Source: Epiperipatus broadwayi (Eukaryota; Onychophora; Udeonychophora; Euonychophora; Peripatidae). Taken from it: DNA of 64,000 bases. Position numbers and translations under genes: made by a program. The stretch is taken from the NCBI GenBank assembly GCA_028023455.1, contig JAQFVV010000318.1, positions 558,001 to 622,000 of the forward strand, read 5' to 3'. Below the pieces are notes generated by a model. It had not been told where the DNA came from and searched no databases. It saw only the letters and a list, made by a program, of their open reading frames with translations. Of this stretch, positions 1 through 13,312 are shown one piece after another; the stretch's first letter is position 1, and the number at the start of each line of letters is the position of its first letter.

Positions 1-83
1 AAGGTAAGTTAAATCTATTTTTGTGCGATTTTTTAATGCAGGTTTTCTGTGGAATCTATCTACCACATAAAATGAGACTCAGG
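1..83. mobile_element. Right end of a TIR DNA element (cut by window edge)
   Basis: Positions 1-83 match 32460-32549 closely (AAGGTAAGTT, TTTTTGTGCGATTT, CTATCTACCACATAAAATG). They end in CATAAAATGAGACTCAGG, one base from the 18-bp terminal repeat of the element at 31657-32549. This is the 3' end of a second copy whose remainder lies outside the window. Confidence 0.6.
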
Positions 84-1184
<1,101 letters not shown>

Positions 1185-1838
1185 ACCCTTATCAATCCAC
1201 TGCAAGATGAAGGTCTCTCAAAGTTCAATCCATCTTCTCTGATCTTTAGCTTCTCTTCTACATATTATTTTTGTACACTTTCTTATTTCCTTCATCCATC
1301 TTATATGTGGTCTTTTTCTGGGGCTTTTACAATCTCTTGGAATCCAGTTTAAGATTTTAATTGTCCATCTATTATAATAATCTCTTCTAGTAATATGTCT
1401 GGCCCAATTCCATTTCAGTCTTGTACTAATTTATTCAATGATATCAGTAACACCTGTTTGTTTCTTCTTACCCATGGATATGGCATTTTCAATCTCTTCT
1501 TGTTACTCCCAACATGCATCTCTCCATACTTCTTTGAGTGGTACAAAGTCTCTGTATTGTTTTTCTATTGTGTCCAAGTCTCAGATCCATAAGTAAGAAC
1601 TGGTAAAACACATTTATTAAAAACCTTTCTTTTTTTTAACACATAAGCATATTTCCTTTTAGTATCAAGTTATTTCTATCAAAAGCACATAATTCTATGA
1701 TTAATTGTATCCATTATGTTTTCATCTGTATTAATAATTTGACTAAAATATTTGTAGCTGTTAACTTCTTCTAACCCATCATAATCAATCTTTATTTTCA
1801 TATTTTAAGAAAATTCATTAAACATTATTTTAGTGTTT

Positions 1839-2051
1839 TTAATATTTATCTTTAGTCCTACTTTCATCTGATAACTCCTGCAACATTTCCTGCAGCTCTA
1901 AAGCATTATTTGCAAAAACAATTACATCATCTGCAAAATCTAAATGACTTAAATAATCTCCACTTACTTTTACTCCTTTAGCTTCCCATTTTATTCCATA
2001 AAATACTTCTTGCAGCACTGCTGTAAAAAGGTTTTGAACATATGGAGACAA
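1839..2051 (-). pseudogene. RTE reverse transcriptase palm (FADD)
   Basis: A 70-codon fragment with S-H-L-D-F-A-D-D-V-I-V-F-A, the catalytic FADD box of non-LTR reverse transcriptases. The usual ...L-Q-E-M-L-Q-E-L follows. Upstream codons (2051-2400) continue the RT in broken frames up to the LTR insertion. Confidence 0.85.
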
Positions 2052-2411
2052 CTGATTTTACACCCTTTTCAATGTCAACTTTCCTAGTATTATTATGTAA
2101 TCAAATTGTTGCTGTTGCATTTTTATAAATCTTTAAAATATGACAATGTCCAGGATCTATACCTTGATGATCCAAAATGCCTTTTAATAACCTATAAATC
2201 CAAAGCATAATAGCAACTCATATTCATTTGTCATTTCTATAACTTCTCTCAATACCTGGATATGAACTATTGTACAAAAACCTCTTTTATATCCAGCTTG
2301 TTCTCTTGGTTGGTGGATCCAATGTTCTGTTGACGAGTTGCAATTATTTTGATAAAAATTTTGTATAAAACTGATAAAAGGCTGATACTTCTGTAATTTT
2401 TAATATCTTCC

Positions 2412-3022
2412 TGTAATATCCGCACTTACGACTGTGCCAAGGTTAAAACTGCAAGTCATACTGTGCGGTCAGCAAATAACGTTATACAATTCCCACACTG
2501 TTCTTCTTCCACGAAGCTCTCCAAACACATTGGTCTGCCATGAAGCTCTCCAAATGAATTGGTCTGCAATGAAGCTCTCCAATGAATTGGTCTGCAACGA
2601 AGCTCAGCCATGGATGCTCTCCAAGGAATAGTCTGCACTGACTGCTCTCCAATGAATGGTCTGCAAACGGATGCTCTTCAAATGCATGGTCTGCAACTTG
2701 CTACTGCATGACTGCTCTCTACTACTCCCAATGTTACACTCCTCGGTGTTCTCCCAATATGGCTGCTAATAACTGCCTTTTCCTGCGTAGTTGTTACACT
2801 GTCTTTTATTGCTTGCTGATAACTGTAGCAATTAATCCTTGTCCCATCAGGTAACATCTTTTATCCAGAAATATTTGCAATAAGCAAATATCTCTTGGAA
2901 TTATCGTCCGCCATTATGTTACTTAACTTCCTCTGTTATCAGCGCGTGATCTACAACAACCCCTCAAACAAATTCTAGTTTTTCTGGAGTGCACAACGTC
3001 TGCCATTTTTACAAACACTACA
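2412..3022 (-). repeat. 3' LTR of the miniature element
   Basis: 611 bp. It contains a minisatellite built on AAGCTCTCCAA..GAATTGGTCTGCA (about 2510-2700) with one more unit than the other LTR, which accounts for most of the length difference. Confidence 0.85.
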
Positions 3023-3262
3023 ACACCTCCCTCCACTCCAGAAAAACCCTTGTTGCAATTCCTTGATGTTTTCTTTTTCTATTCCTACTTGGCCGAAACA
3101 TATTTCCTGTTATTTCCAAACTTACAGCGTTGTTATATCACGTAGACTTACTATTCACTTCCATTGTTAACGTTACTAATTGGGATTGACATTTTCACCC
3201 AGTTTCTCCATCTACGGCTAAACTTGTAGTTCAATGTATTCGCTACTCTCAGGTTCCAAATG

Positions 3263-3273
3263 CGACTGCGCCA
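3263..3273 (-). promoter_or_regulatory. Primer binding site, tRNA-Ser type
   Basis: The plus strand reads CGACTGCGCCA, identical to the 3' end (with CCA) of common metazoan tRNA-Ser. On the minus strand it lies one base inside the 5' LTR, where reverse transcription would be primed. Confidence 0.65.
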
Positions 3274-3274
3274 T

Positions 3275-3852
3275 TGTAATATCCGCACTTACGACTGTGC
3301 CAAGGTTAAAACTGCAAGTCATACTGTGCAGTCAGCAAATAATGTTATACAATTCCCATGATGTTCTTTTTCAACGAAGCTCTCCAAACACATTGGTCTG
3401 CCACAAAGCTCTCCAAACGAATTGGTCTGCAATGAAGCTCAGCCACGGATGCTCTCCAAGGAATGGTCTGCACCGACTGCTCTCCAATGAATGGTCTGCA
3501 AATGGATGCTCTCCAAATGCATGGTCTGCAACTTGCTACTGCATGACTGCTCTCTACTACTCCTGATGTTACACTCCTCGGTGTTTTCCCAATATGGCTG
3601 CTAATAACTGCCTTCCCCTGCGTAGTTGTTACACCGTCTTTTATTGCTTGCTGATAACTGTAGCAATTAATCCTTATCCAATCAGGTAACATCTTTTATC
3701 CAGAAACATTTGCAATAAGCAAATATCTCTTGGAATTATCGTCCGCCATTATGTTACTTCCTCCGTTATCAGCGCACGATCTACAACAACCACTCAAACA
3801 AATTCTAGTTTTTCTGGAGTGCACAACGTCTGCCATTTTTACAAACACTACA
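3275..3852 (-). repeat. 5' LTR of the miniature element
   Basis: 578 bp, TG...CA on either strand. It differs from its partner by roughly two dozen substitutions by eye, mostly transitions, and lacks one unit of an internal minisatellite. The 115-codon minus ORF inside it is probably chance. Confidence 0.85.
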
Positions 3853-3920
3853 CTTCCTTATCATCTTTTTTAAATATTAATATTAATACTGCAATATTCC
3901 AATCATCTGGAACATCTCTA

Positions 3921-4448
3921 TCATTTAAACATTTGGTATATAACTTTGCTAAAAAAAATTTTTATTTTTTCACCTGCTTCTTTTAATATATCAATTATAA
4001 TTCCATCTATACCTGGAGCCTGTCCTTTCTTCATAAATTTAATTGCATGTCTCACTTCTTCATGTAACATTTTGGGAAATTCGGAAGATATAATAGATAT
4101 AGGAAGTACTTGTTCTTTATTACTATATAATTCTTGGTAGAAGTTTTCTACCCATTTTATGATGTCATCTCTCTTTTTAGTAATAATTCCATCTGTTTTT
4201 CTCATTGCAGATATAAATTTTCTACCAATACTAAAATGTTGTTTTACACTCTTGAGACTTTTATTTTCTTCTACAACTTTTCTTGCTAGTTTACAATTAT
4301 ACTTTCTTATATCATTTTCAACTCTTTTCCACACCATTTTAAAACATTTGAGGTATTCAATCCCTTTTAATGCATCATTTTTGTATATTTTCATATTCCT
4401 TCTTTTCTTCATAAATTCTCTAGTCTCAGTCGAAATTTTATTTGTCAA
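3921..4448 (-). pseudogene. RTE linker and reverse transcriptase N-terminus
   Basis: 175 open codons on the minus strand. A basic linker leads to W-V-E-N-F-Y-Q-E-L-Y and then K-K-G-Q-A-P-G-I-D-G-I, the RT motif that precedes the palm. It ends at the LTR element, whose right target-site copy is at 3853-3857. Confidence 0.85.
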
Positions 4449-4944
4449 TTGCTGCTTTTTTCTACCAGCTATCCTTGTTGCAGTTTTTAAAAGTGTTTCA
4501 TTAATTTCTTATCAATTTCATTCAAATCTGAATTATATTCAAAATCTACTAATACTTAAAACTGATTTGTAAGTTCTAATTTAAAATCATTAGAATGTTT
4601 CCAAAGATTAGGAATATCAACTGTAAATATTGTTTTACTTAATAATTTTTGTCTGTCTAGTTTTGCATTAACACATATCTTACATCTTACTAATCGATGA
4701 TCACTTCCTGTGTTAAATTTATTAAGAACATTACAATCTTGAAATATGTATTTTCTGTTAGTTGAAATATAATCCAATTCTGCTATACCTTCATTTGGAT
4801 GCTTCCATGTCCATTTCCTTTTAACATTTTTCTCAAAAAATGAATTCATAATATAAAGTTTTTATTTTTCTGCAAATTTCACAAGTCTATGTCCTCTCTC
4901 ATTTTTATTACCATAACCAAAATTACCTAGAGCACTTTCATCTT

Positions 4945-5445
4945 TCATTTGTTTACCAATTCTAGCATTAAAGTCTCCCATAACAATTTTAAAATGTTTA
5001 CTCTGATCAAAAGTATTTTGTACATCCATATTACTACTTCATTACTATGAGAACATGTTGGGGCATAAATCTGAATTATCTGCATTTGGTATCTGCTATT
5101 AAATTGTATAACTAGTCTTGCCACTTTGTCCAATACACTGTCAATCTTCACAATGTTGTTCTTCCACTTTTTATTTATAATGAATCCTATTCCACTTGTA
5201 TTTTCAATATTTGTGCCTTTATAGTGGAGTACATGTCCACTTTTTAAATCAATTGTCTTTTCACCTTTTTTTCTAACTTCACAAAGTCCAATAATGTCCC
5301 ATTTAATGTAAGACAGTTCTTCCAATTCTTGCAATCTTCCTTCACTTGAAAGTGATATGAAGTTGTAAGTATCTAAATAAAAAGTCATCATCGAGTGGCA
5401 GCCTGGGTCCACAATCAGGGGATTCTTAGCAGCCTCCTTCTTCAA
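4945..5445 (-). pseudogene. RTE endonuclease domain, N-terminal part
   Basis: An open stretch of 166 codons on the minus strand. It has the exonuclease-endonuclease-phosphatase fold signature: the Asn motif (T-Y-N), the Glu motif (C-E-V-R), G-I-G-F-I-I-N-K-K-W and Q-I-I-Q-I-Y-A-P-T. The frame is lost after about 4945 and the domain continues in another frame, so this is a fragment of the parent ORF, not a gene. Confidence 0.85.
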
Positions 5446-5450
5446 CCATC

Positions 5451-8400
5451 AACTGCTGCCTTGGTTGGAGAATTTACTGCCTCCTGGGAATAAGGGCCAT
5501 GATTTATTTTTGTCTGTCATAATTGTATATATATATAGTGGAAAAATATTTATCATTTACATAAACATTCATTCTGCCTTATCAGGCAACTGAGAAGAAC
5601 GACCATGGTGTTTCTTGACCTTAAACTCAGAGGTAAAGAGCCAATAAACTCACCACACTGGCTAATGCATGTTGGTGAGCAGCCCATCCATGTTTGTATA
5701 CTATATAAATAATCACATAGTAATAACAGCTGCAATGTCAAGAATGTATGGAGTGAACATTGGGGATTTACCATTAATATATATATATATATATATATAA
5801 TATGAAAATTTTGAACACAGCCCTTGTCAAAGCTTTAGAAAATAACTTTAGGTATATGCTTAATAGCAACAGTTTCTGTAATTTAATCAAATTTGAAGAC
5901 TTTGTCCAACCTCCATATGAGTGTTTGAAATGCAATATCTTTGAGAGCTCAACCAAAAGTATTATTAAAATTAGTAGGTACCGTATGATGTCAGGGAATC
6001 AAATTACCAATGGAGTAGACATAATAAATTTTCTTATATCAATGGACTACAGGCTTCCTGACCTGGAGCCCATAGAACAGGTAAAAAGACCTGTTGAACC
6101 TCCTGATCGGGAAAAATATTAAAAATAAGACAGAACAATAGATCACAGACGAATAGATAAGGAATTTGAACCACGTTTTTAAAAAAAGAAAATATGAATA
6201 TAGTTTTGCACTCAGTGATAGATAGGTCAAAATTTTTTTTTTTAGCATATAGCAGCAAAGAAAAAATGGGGCTAGCATTAGTGTGATAATTTTTTTATAT
6301 ATATATAAATAAATGATGTACTCCTTTCAAACCAGGTTGTTCTTTTGTCACCGGAACCGCAAGTAAGATATTTTTTTTTTTACATTTTTTTTTTATCAAT
6401 TGTAAGTCCGGGAAAAGGAAGCGGAATCTGAGATTCAGATTGTGCTTCACAGCCCACTTCCAATCTTCCGCTACCAACCTAAATTCAAACCCTATTCTTG
6501 CATATAAATTCCACTCACTAACACATTTGTTTGTATCCTTTTGTTTGAGTTATATTAACTAACATATTTATTAACGAAGATATTGGCATAAATATCTGAA
6601 TTTAAACATGCAAAATAAAATTAATAAATATAGCATTTAAAATTCGTATACGCAATAGGGAATGGGGGATTAATTACAACGGACTTATAATATCAAAATA
6701 TATTATAATTTCTGTATTAATTTGTTTTATAAAAGTTATAATAATTGTTGGTTAATTGCAGCTCAGATATCTGTAGATATTGGAGAGACAAAAGTACTGA
6801 GCAAATATTTAGTGGAAAAGTTTGTTATATGTAAGTTTATAAAATTGTGTTTTTAAATTATTTTTTGTCATTAAACTATACTTTTCTTTTAAATCCAATA
6901 TGGAAGATGCGATTGTAATTAGTCAAAATTAATTAAAGGTGAGAAGCGTAATCTTGTATAATATTCTAACATAACTTTAATTAAAAGTTTCTCTAAAATC
7001 AAAAGTAGAAACTAAACTTAATTGATTTACTTTTGGCACAAACATTTTTTTATAAAAATTAATTAAAGTTTGAATACTTATCTAACAATGGCATTTTCCA
7101 TCACAATGGGTAAAAGCTTGTATACGAATTCTTTTGGAAATTAGATTGCAATGACCAATCAAGAAAGGGATTCCAAAAATACCAAGGCATGGGATAATTA
7201 CAAATTATTTTTAGGAGAGTAAGTAAGACAGTCAAGGAGAGCAGTCACCAAGAAAATTTGCATTGGTTATTTTCAATGTGTACTGAGTAAATCTAAATCG
7301 CCTTTCTCGCCATTCGAGATGGCTTTCCCTGAAATCTGTGCCCTGGATCCCGATACTCATAGACTATACTGATATGCCTGTTCGTTAAATCATAAAATTA
7401 CTACCTGCCTGAATAACGGCTTAACAAACTAGATCTAGTTTTCCGAGGGAATCCGAAATCATCAAAAGAACAGCCAAGTTTGTACAGAGGTAACAATTTC
7501 AAATGCTGCTAGACTCTTAAAGTTACCATGAATAATTTTAACTTTCACCTATCTATTTCTTTAAACATGTTGTAAAGCTTTTATTTGTAAAATTTAATAT
7601 TAGTTATGAATCAATTTGTAAAATTCTTACCTTTTTGTTAATTGTAACTCGTTCTCTCTCTATATAACTTAGCTGTAATCTCTCCCACATTAAACCTCTC
7701 ATGAATAATTATTAATTCTTAATTTCACGTCTAAGCAGCAATACTTTATTTTCATTATTATATTTTATACTTTCAGATACTAAATTATATGTCGATAATT
7801 TCCCCCAGAATCGCAAATGCTTACGCTATCTCTTTTAATAAAAGAAAACCCTCCTTACTTTTAGAGGGTAATTAATCCAGTATATTTTAAAAAACAAATT
7901 TGTTATTCTTAGTATAGCGGGTGCCTGCCAGTCTGGGGAAATAAAATCAGAATTTGATAATTACTGTCCAGTGTTATTTTAAAAAAAATAAGTAAAAATC
8001 TATTTTCGTAGAAATGTTTTTTTTTTGGTTAATTAAATAATAGCGCTAACTTCTAAAATCTGCAATTAGATTTTATATGAATTAAATTAATATTACTTTC
8101 TTGAAATCAATAGCCACCACCGACTTTATATATATTTAATAATACGAAAAGTATTTATTTATTAAAAGCATTCAAAACCAAAGATTTATATTATTTATCC
8201 GTTGTGAAAAGTTTATGTGTAGTTTAAAGTAATACAGAAGGGGGGGGAATCCTTTAGTTCTATGAGCTCTATTATATTAGCATAAAATGTAATTCTTCCA
8301 TATCCACGTAGTAATCAAATCATACCAGTATGCTGGGTTTTTATTAATAAAGATAGGTGATAATTCTTTATTCCTTAGTTAAATATATATATTAATGCAA

Positions 8401-8467
8401 GCGTTACGTGTATACCGGCCTTTCGTTTTATATATATTTATGCTTCATTCATTTTACTTCTAATACC
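5451..8467. other. Intronic spacer with short AT tracts
   Basis: Contains (TA)n tracts near 5530, 5778 and 6297. A 106-codon plus ORF (5802-6122) shows no family I know. A less AT-rich patch at 6330-6480 (GTCCGGGAAAAGGAAGCGG) may be a decayed repeat. No exon matching the missing G4/G5 part of the GTPase was found. Confidence 0.4.
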
Positions 8468-8690
8468 AAGGACAAGGTTTGGCAAACCTCGTTGGATTTC
8501 TTCAGCGCGTGATATTGCATAGGGTTCGCTCTGGCAAAAGTCCAGCCTATGGCAATTCAATAAAGCGCCTTCTTTGTTATTTATGACCCGACCCTGCCGA
8601 CGTTTGCAGAGAGTCGCCTTCTTTAACGGTGAATTGAAGCATCTTCGTAGATCTTAGAATAGATCTCTCCATTTGCCATCATACACGTAC
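8468..8690. other. GC-richer island, unassigned repeat or exon-like block
   Basis: About 220 bp clearly richer in G+C than its surroundings (GCAAACCTCGTTGG, CAGCGCGTGATATTGC, CCGACGTTTGCAGAGAGTCGCC). There is no long ORF on either strand and no clear Pol III boxes. It looks like a block of a dispersed repeat or a structured RNA. I cannot name it. Confidence 0.4.
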
Positions 8691-11600
8691 TGCTCTCCCA
8701 GATTTTATTCTCGTTAAAAGCCTATTAATTCTCCTATACCGTACTGTTATGATTATACTAAATGGATTGCCACTGTTTAATATATACTTCATTCGCACTT
8801 TCAGATATGACGCTTCTGCCATTACTATTATTTTCCAAAGTAGCTTCCCACACACGTTCTTGTATAGCCAATGCAAATAGTAATTAAGTAAAATTACCCT
8901 TATCATCCAACTTAATAAACTTACGTATTGGTATGAATGCTGTTATTTTAGTACTGGTGGATTCAAATAATGTTCAGATACCGTAGTCTAGCGCTATTAT
9001 TAAAAATCTTATGTATCACAGTCCATCGATAAATTCTTGACATATAAATAGCCGCAATAGAATAAAGCCATGAATTATTTGTTATTGATGATTAAATATG
9101 TTCATTGTATAGGATTGTAAGGGAGGTTAATATTGTCCAAGGGAGATAAACATCCATTTTATTTACATTGTAACACCAATAGCGTTTGCAATCATATATA
9201 TTTCAAGTTGATTTAATAAATTTTATATCCTTCTAAATATCTAAGTCATTGTTTCATTTATTGATTAGAAATAATTTTGATGTAATATAAAAAGGTTTCC
9301 CTTACTAGATGATTGAAAATCGCTAATTATAATATCCTAGACATGAACCAAGTTCGAATAAGAGTCTTTTTGTGTCACGACTTTGTGATGCCGGCGGGGT
9401 ATAGATAAATTAGATCAGTATCATTGGAATTGTTGCTCATAAGTTGGTAGATCTGGAAAATAGGCAAATAGGGCAGAGTTCATGAATGTTCCTGACCTAT
9501 GTATCTTGCACAGGATTGGATTCGAGGTACTTTTGCCTAGATGCTAGATCTTGTTATATGAACAGACGAAACCGACCGGTACAGGGTTTTTTTTTTTTTC
9601 CCCCGGGTATATATATATATATTAATGGTATGAAAAGTAGAGCTGCTTTAACCTAAACAAGAGATGCAGATAGAGGGAATTTGAACCTCACCTACTCCTC
9701 CAGATTGCTACTAAGTGACTTACTCCCCAAAACCTTACTAGATTTTATTCTTAATGTATGCCCAATGGTCAGAGAGAGAGAGAGATGAGATCCCAAAGGG
9801 GAATTTTAACAAAGAAATAATCAGGTTTAGACTATATAATGACACAGACAATATATTGATGAGATTAGTAAATGAAAGTTTATTGTTCAATTAAAAGAAA
9901 TCACAATTTGAAAAAATAATTAACAAAAAAATGTTGCAAGTTATTTTCTTGCATGGATATGTATTGATATGGATTAGTAAGATCCAATTAATATAATTAA
10001 ACAATAGTACGGTAATTATATAACAATACCATACTTAGTTTTACTTTAAAGGAGAGAGACAGAAAAATATAACTCTAGGGTGAAATTACAAAAATGGATA
10101 ATTGGTTAAAACTAGTTAAATAGATTAAGGCCATGTTCAAATATAGTCAACATTTAAATGACAAAATAAAGAAAAATCCCCCCCAGTGGACATTTTTCAG
10201 ACTTAGCAGCAATATTTTGAGCATATTACAAAGTTAAGGTTTTATCTATAATGAAATTAAACATTACTGTGGTCCTTGGTGATTTAATTGTGTGAGTTTA
10301 AAAGCAAGTTTTGGAGGCACAAAGGTTTTATATATGGGTAACTTGAGGTCTGGATAGCACTTCAGGTCTAACACAAGAGTTAGAGAAATGGAGCTCATTC
10401 GCCTCAGCGTGATCCGAGCTCAGGGCCAGAGTATAAGTGCTTGTGTCCAGTAGTAATATTGAAAAAAGGTCGAGATCCACTTTATCATCAATGACCATCT
10501 CGGAATAGTGTTAGCCTATTAATCAATGATGATGGAAGCTATGGAGATGTGCCAAGACATTCTCACAAATCACCAAGTAGTACAATATAAGAGAAAATGC
10601 AATCAAGCGAACGTTAAACTTTAAAAACCTTAGGTAAAATATACTGTATATGAAATAATATGACTTCAAAATTTTCTGAGACTGAGAGAATATCCATTAT
10701 TAAAAATAATTATTTTACACCTTTTAACTAACATTAAAATATAAAACAATAGGTATATTAATTAATCACTATTTAACTAGTTCACCCTTAGAGTTAATGA
10801 AGATATATATATATATATAACTGTACTGTACCCTCCTCTTACATTTAATAAAATTATAAAATGCTTAAGCTATATCTGTTTTAGACAAATAGATATATAT
10901 ATTAGTAAAAAACCCAGGTTGACTTTAAGAAAGTATAAAAAATATAAGGCAGATTGGATCTTTCTCATAAAATTGATCACTTTGATATATATATTCGAAT
11001 GACATTTTCTTTTATATTTCTAAGTATAAATTAAAAGAAACATTGAATTATTTTTCTAAAAAAAACAACAATTGTGAATTATTTTTCTAAAAAAAACAAC
11101 TCTTTCTAATATATATATTTTTAAAAATCAGCGAAACCAATGTGGCAGGAGGGAATTGGAAGGAGAAGTTTTATTCAAAGAATTTTTTAATAAATCTGAA
11201 ATATTCCCGTATTTAGTAGTGAGTCAAACAAGTAGAAATAAATGAAATTAGATTATTTCTCCCTTCCAGTTCCTCCTATATACATATATTTATTCCAAGC
11301 CATAAGAAAGAAATCGTGTTTCTTTCTTAAAAAAAATATAAGTAGTATACAATTCAAGTAATGTATAATGACAATCCATTAACAAAAAAAAAAGTTTACT
11401 TATATATTAATAGGATTAAGAATATCTATTATATTGGTCAAACAAAAAATAATAACAATGAAAATGTTAAAAATTATCAGGCTATATATATATTAACACA
11501 TTATAATTATAATACATAAATGATTTAAGTTTACGATTTAAGCCAAAATAAAATATAAGTGAAAATTAAATTTACCGGTAACCATTTAAAATTGTCTAAG

Positions 11601-12915
11601 TTTTTATTAGATAGCCACGAAGACATTCTGGTCAACAGTCCATACTGGTGGCTTAGGGTGATTTCTGTCCTCAGTTATCCATTTATAGCAGCAGGAATTG
11701 GTCAAGCAAAATTGTTCTAGCACTCTACATTTCTTGGGTTACATCTTTCAAGCTCCAGCAGACAGGAAAATGATTGAGAGATAGAAAGAAAAATCTACTC
11801 AACCATTTTTCCTACAGTATCCATTTTAAATTCTTTTTCTTCTTGTCTATAGAAGGCTGGTGGCTTAAGAATTTATTCAACAGGGGACTAAGATATTTTC
11901 TTGGTTGCAGAGAGCTCTTTCCAAAAAGTTAACTATATTTCTTCTCCAATAAAAATATATTTGTGGCTGTTTTCAGTCCAAGTGGTAGAGCTGAGCCAGG
12001 TAAAAAAAAGAACAATAGACAAGTTCTCAATTTATACCTAACCTGTTGGCCATCTTACATTCCAATGCCATTGTTCTGCTATCTTATTTTTAATTACAGT
12101 GTTTTAATTAATTATTTCTATCTAACTAATCTTTTTCTCTAATGAGTTCTGTGATTCTAGGATTTTTATTTTGTTATCTAAAATAAAATCTTTTAATTTT
12201 ATTCCATAAAATTTATGGAATGTTTTAAAGTTTCTATTTAATTTAAATTTAGCCTAAATTCAATGTGGTTGGACTCGGGGTCTTTAGTTCAACCACAGTG
12301 AATGGTGAAGTAAATATATATATATATATATTAAGTTAGGTGTATATTCTAAATGTTTTGGAATAATTAAGTCCTCAAATTTTATGTGTTACTACTTATG
12401 ATATCATTTATTGGATGACCCATGAACCATTCAAATTTCATTGTGTAACATTTATTGTTTTCCAGTGCTATGATATCCTTATTTATTCATTTTAAACATT
12501 CGATTATAAATGCATTTTATTGGATATTTTTAACAATATCTATTGATAATGTATGTGAAATGAAGTTGTGCAGTGCAATTACATTTAATGATTCTAATTT
12601 GTAATTTTTATCTATAATCATATCTTTGATTATATTAATAAACTCAAAAGAAGGTTTTATTGCATAATTACTGAAGTCAATAAGTGCTGTCATAGGTTCC
12701 TCCAAAATCCATTATCAGTCTGAGTTGACAGTCTATTTTTATGGAATTTGATATTTGCAAACCTTTTAGAAGAAATGATGGCAGTTGGGTAAATTTGTAA
12801 GTATTGAATAAATAATTTAGTCAATTATCAATAGCCAAAAGGATAAAGTCAAGATGGAAAAACAAAGAATATAGGGGGGAAAATGGAAATAAGAATTGAT
12901 ATGTACAGTTAAATG
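8691..12915. other. Intronic spacer, nothing recognised
   Basis: AT-rich, with short TA tracts (9610, 10803, 12315) and a T/C homopolymer junction near 9585-9605. A 31-bp tandem duplication lies at about 11045-11100. No gene, RNA or classifiable element was found. Confidence 0.45.
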
Positions 12916-13312
12916 ATAGAAATGTTATGCACAATCATTGAATCTCATAACCATCATTAGTGCAGAGAGGTGATTGATGCATAAGAGGCATGCATAATCA
13001 CACAATCTCAAGGTCACAGTTTAGAGAGATGATTCATGGATATCATATAATCTTATGCTTACAGTTAGTGCACAGAAATGAACAATGCATAAGATTTGCA
13101 TATTCATAAGATTTGCATATTCATATAATTTCAAGATCCCAGTTAGTACAGAAAAAGATTAGTGTTGCATAAAAGACAACATAATTACATAGTCTTGTGT
13201 TACAGTTAGTGTACAGACAGATGTTTGATACATGAGAGATTTGCATAATCACACATTCATGGTGATTACAGTTAGTACAGAGATGACTGATGCATGAGAG
13301 ATTCATGATGCC
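12916..13312. repeat. Degenerate ~63-bp minisatellite, about six copies
   Basis: The recurring frame is TGCATAATCACA..ATCTCA, then CAGTTAGTGCAGAGA, then GATTGATGCATAAGAGA. Copies start near 12926, 12985, 13040, 13110, 13170 and 13232. They are diverged with small indels. Several carry ATTTGCAT (octamer-like). Confidence 0.75.

Larger units (their letters stand above)
2412..3852 (-). mobile_element. Miniature LTR retroelement (TRIM-like), complete, inserted in RTE
   Basis: Two direct repeats begin TGTAATATCC and end AACACTACA (TG...CA): 2412-3022 (611 bp) and 3275-3852 (578 bp). They flank only 252 bp of non-coding interior. A 5-bp target duplication CTTCC lies at 2407-2411 and 3853-3857. Minus-strand polarity follows from two signals. 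TGGCGCAGTCG (complement of 3263-3273), one base inside the LTR, fits a primer site for the tRNA-Ser 3' end (CGACTGCGCCA). A purine tract (complement of 3023-3040, GGAGTGGAGGGAGGTG) adjoins the other LTR as the polypurine tract. There is no gag or pol, so it needs an outside partner, probably a Gypsy-type element using the same primer. The family is not recognised. Confidence 0.85.
1190..5450 (-). mobile_element. RTE-clade non-LTR retrotransposon, decayed, interrupted by an LTR miniature
   Basis: A minus-strand LINE read from 5445 to about 1200. The apurinic-type endonuclease starts near 5380 (D-T-Y-N, then W-D-I-I-G-L-C-E-V-R-K-K-G-E) and continues with I-I-Q-I-Y-A-P-T. A second endonuclease part lies at 4556-4849. 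A linker and the start of the reverse transcriptase are at 3921-4448, with G-Q-A-P-G-I-D-G-I. The RT resumes beyond the LTR insertion with E-Q-A-G-Y-K-R-G-F and the catalytic L-D-F-A-D-D-V-I-V-F-A (1839-2051), then runs into thumb sequence towards 1250. This order and these motifs are those of RTE/BovB-type elements, the source of proteins labelled craniofacial development protein 2-like. Several frameshifts and stops, plus the insertion, make it dead. A second copy in the same orientation lies at 46.0-48.66 kb. Confidence 0.88.

Noticed and set aside
2434-3692. ORFs inside the two LTRs on both strands
   Set aside because: They arise from the LTR minisatellite, are not shared in frame between the LTRs, and match no gag or pol motif.
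4159-4572. 137-residue hydrophobic plus-strand ORF
   Set aside because: Antisense shadow of the AT-rich RTE coding strand.
5802-6122. 106-residue plus-strand ORF
   Set aside because: Moderately protein-like, but no family motif, no splice or promoter context, and flanked by TA tracts. Not enough to call a gene.
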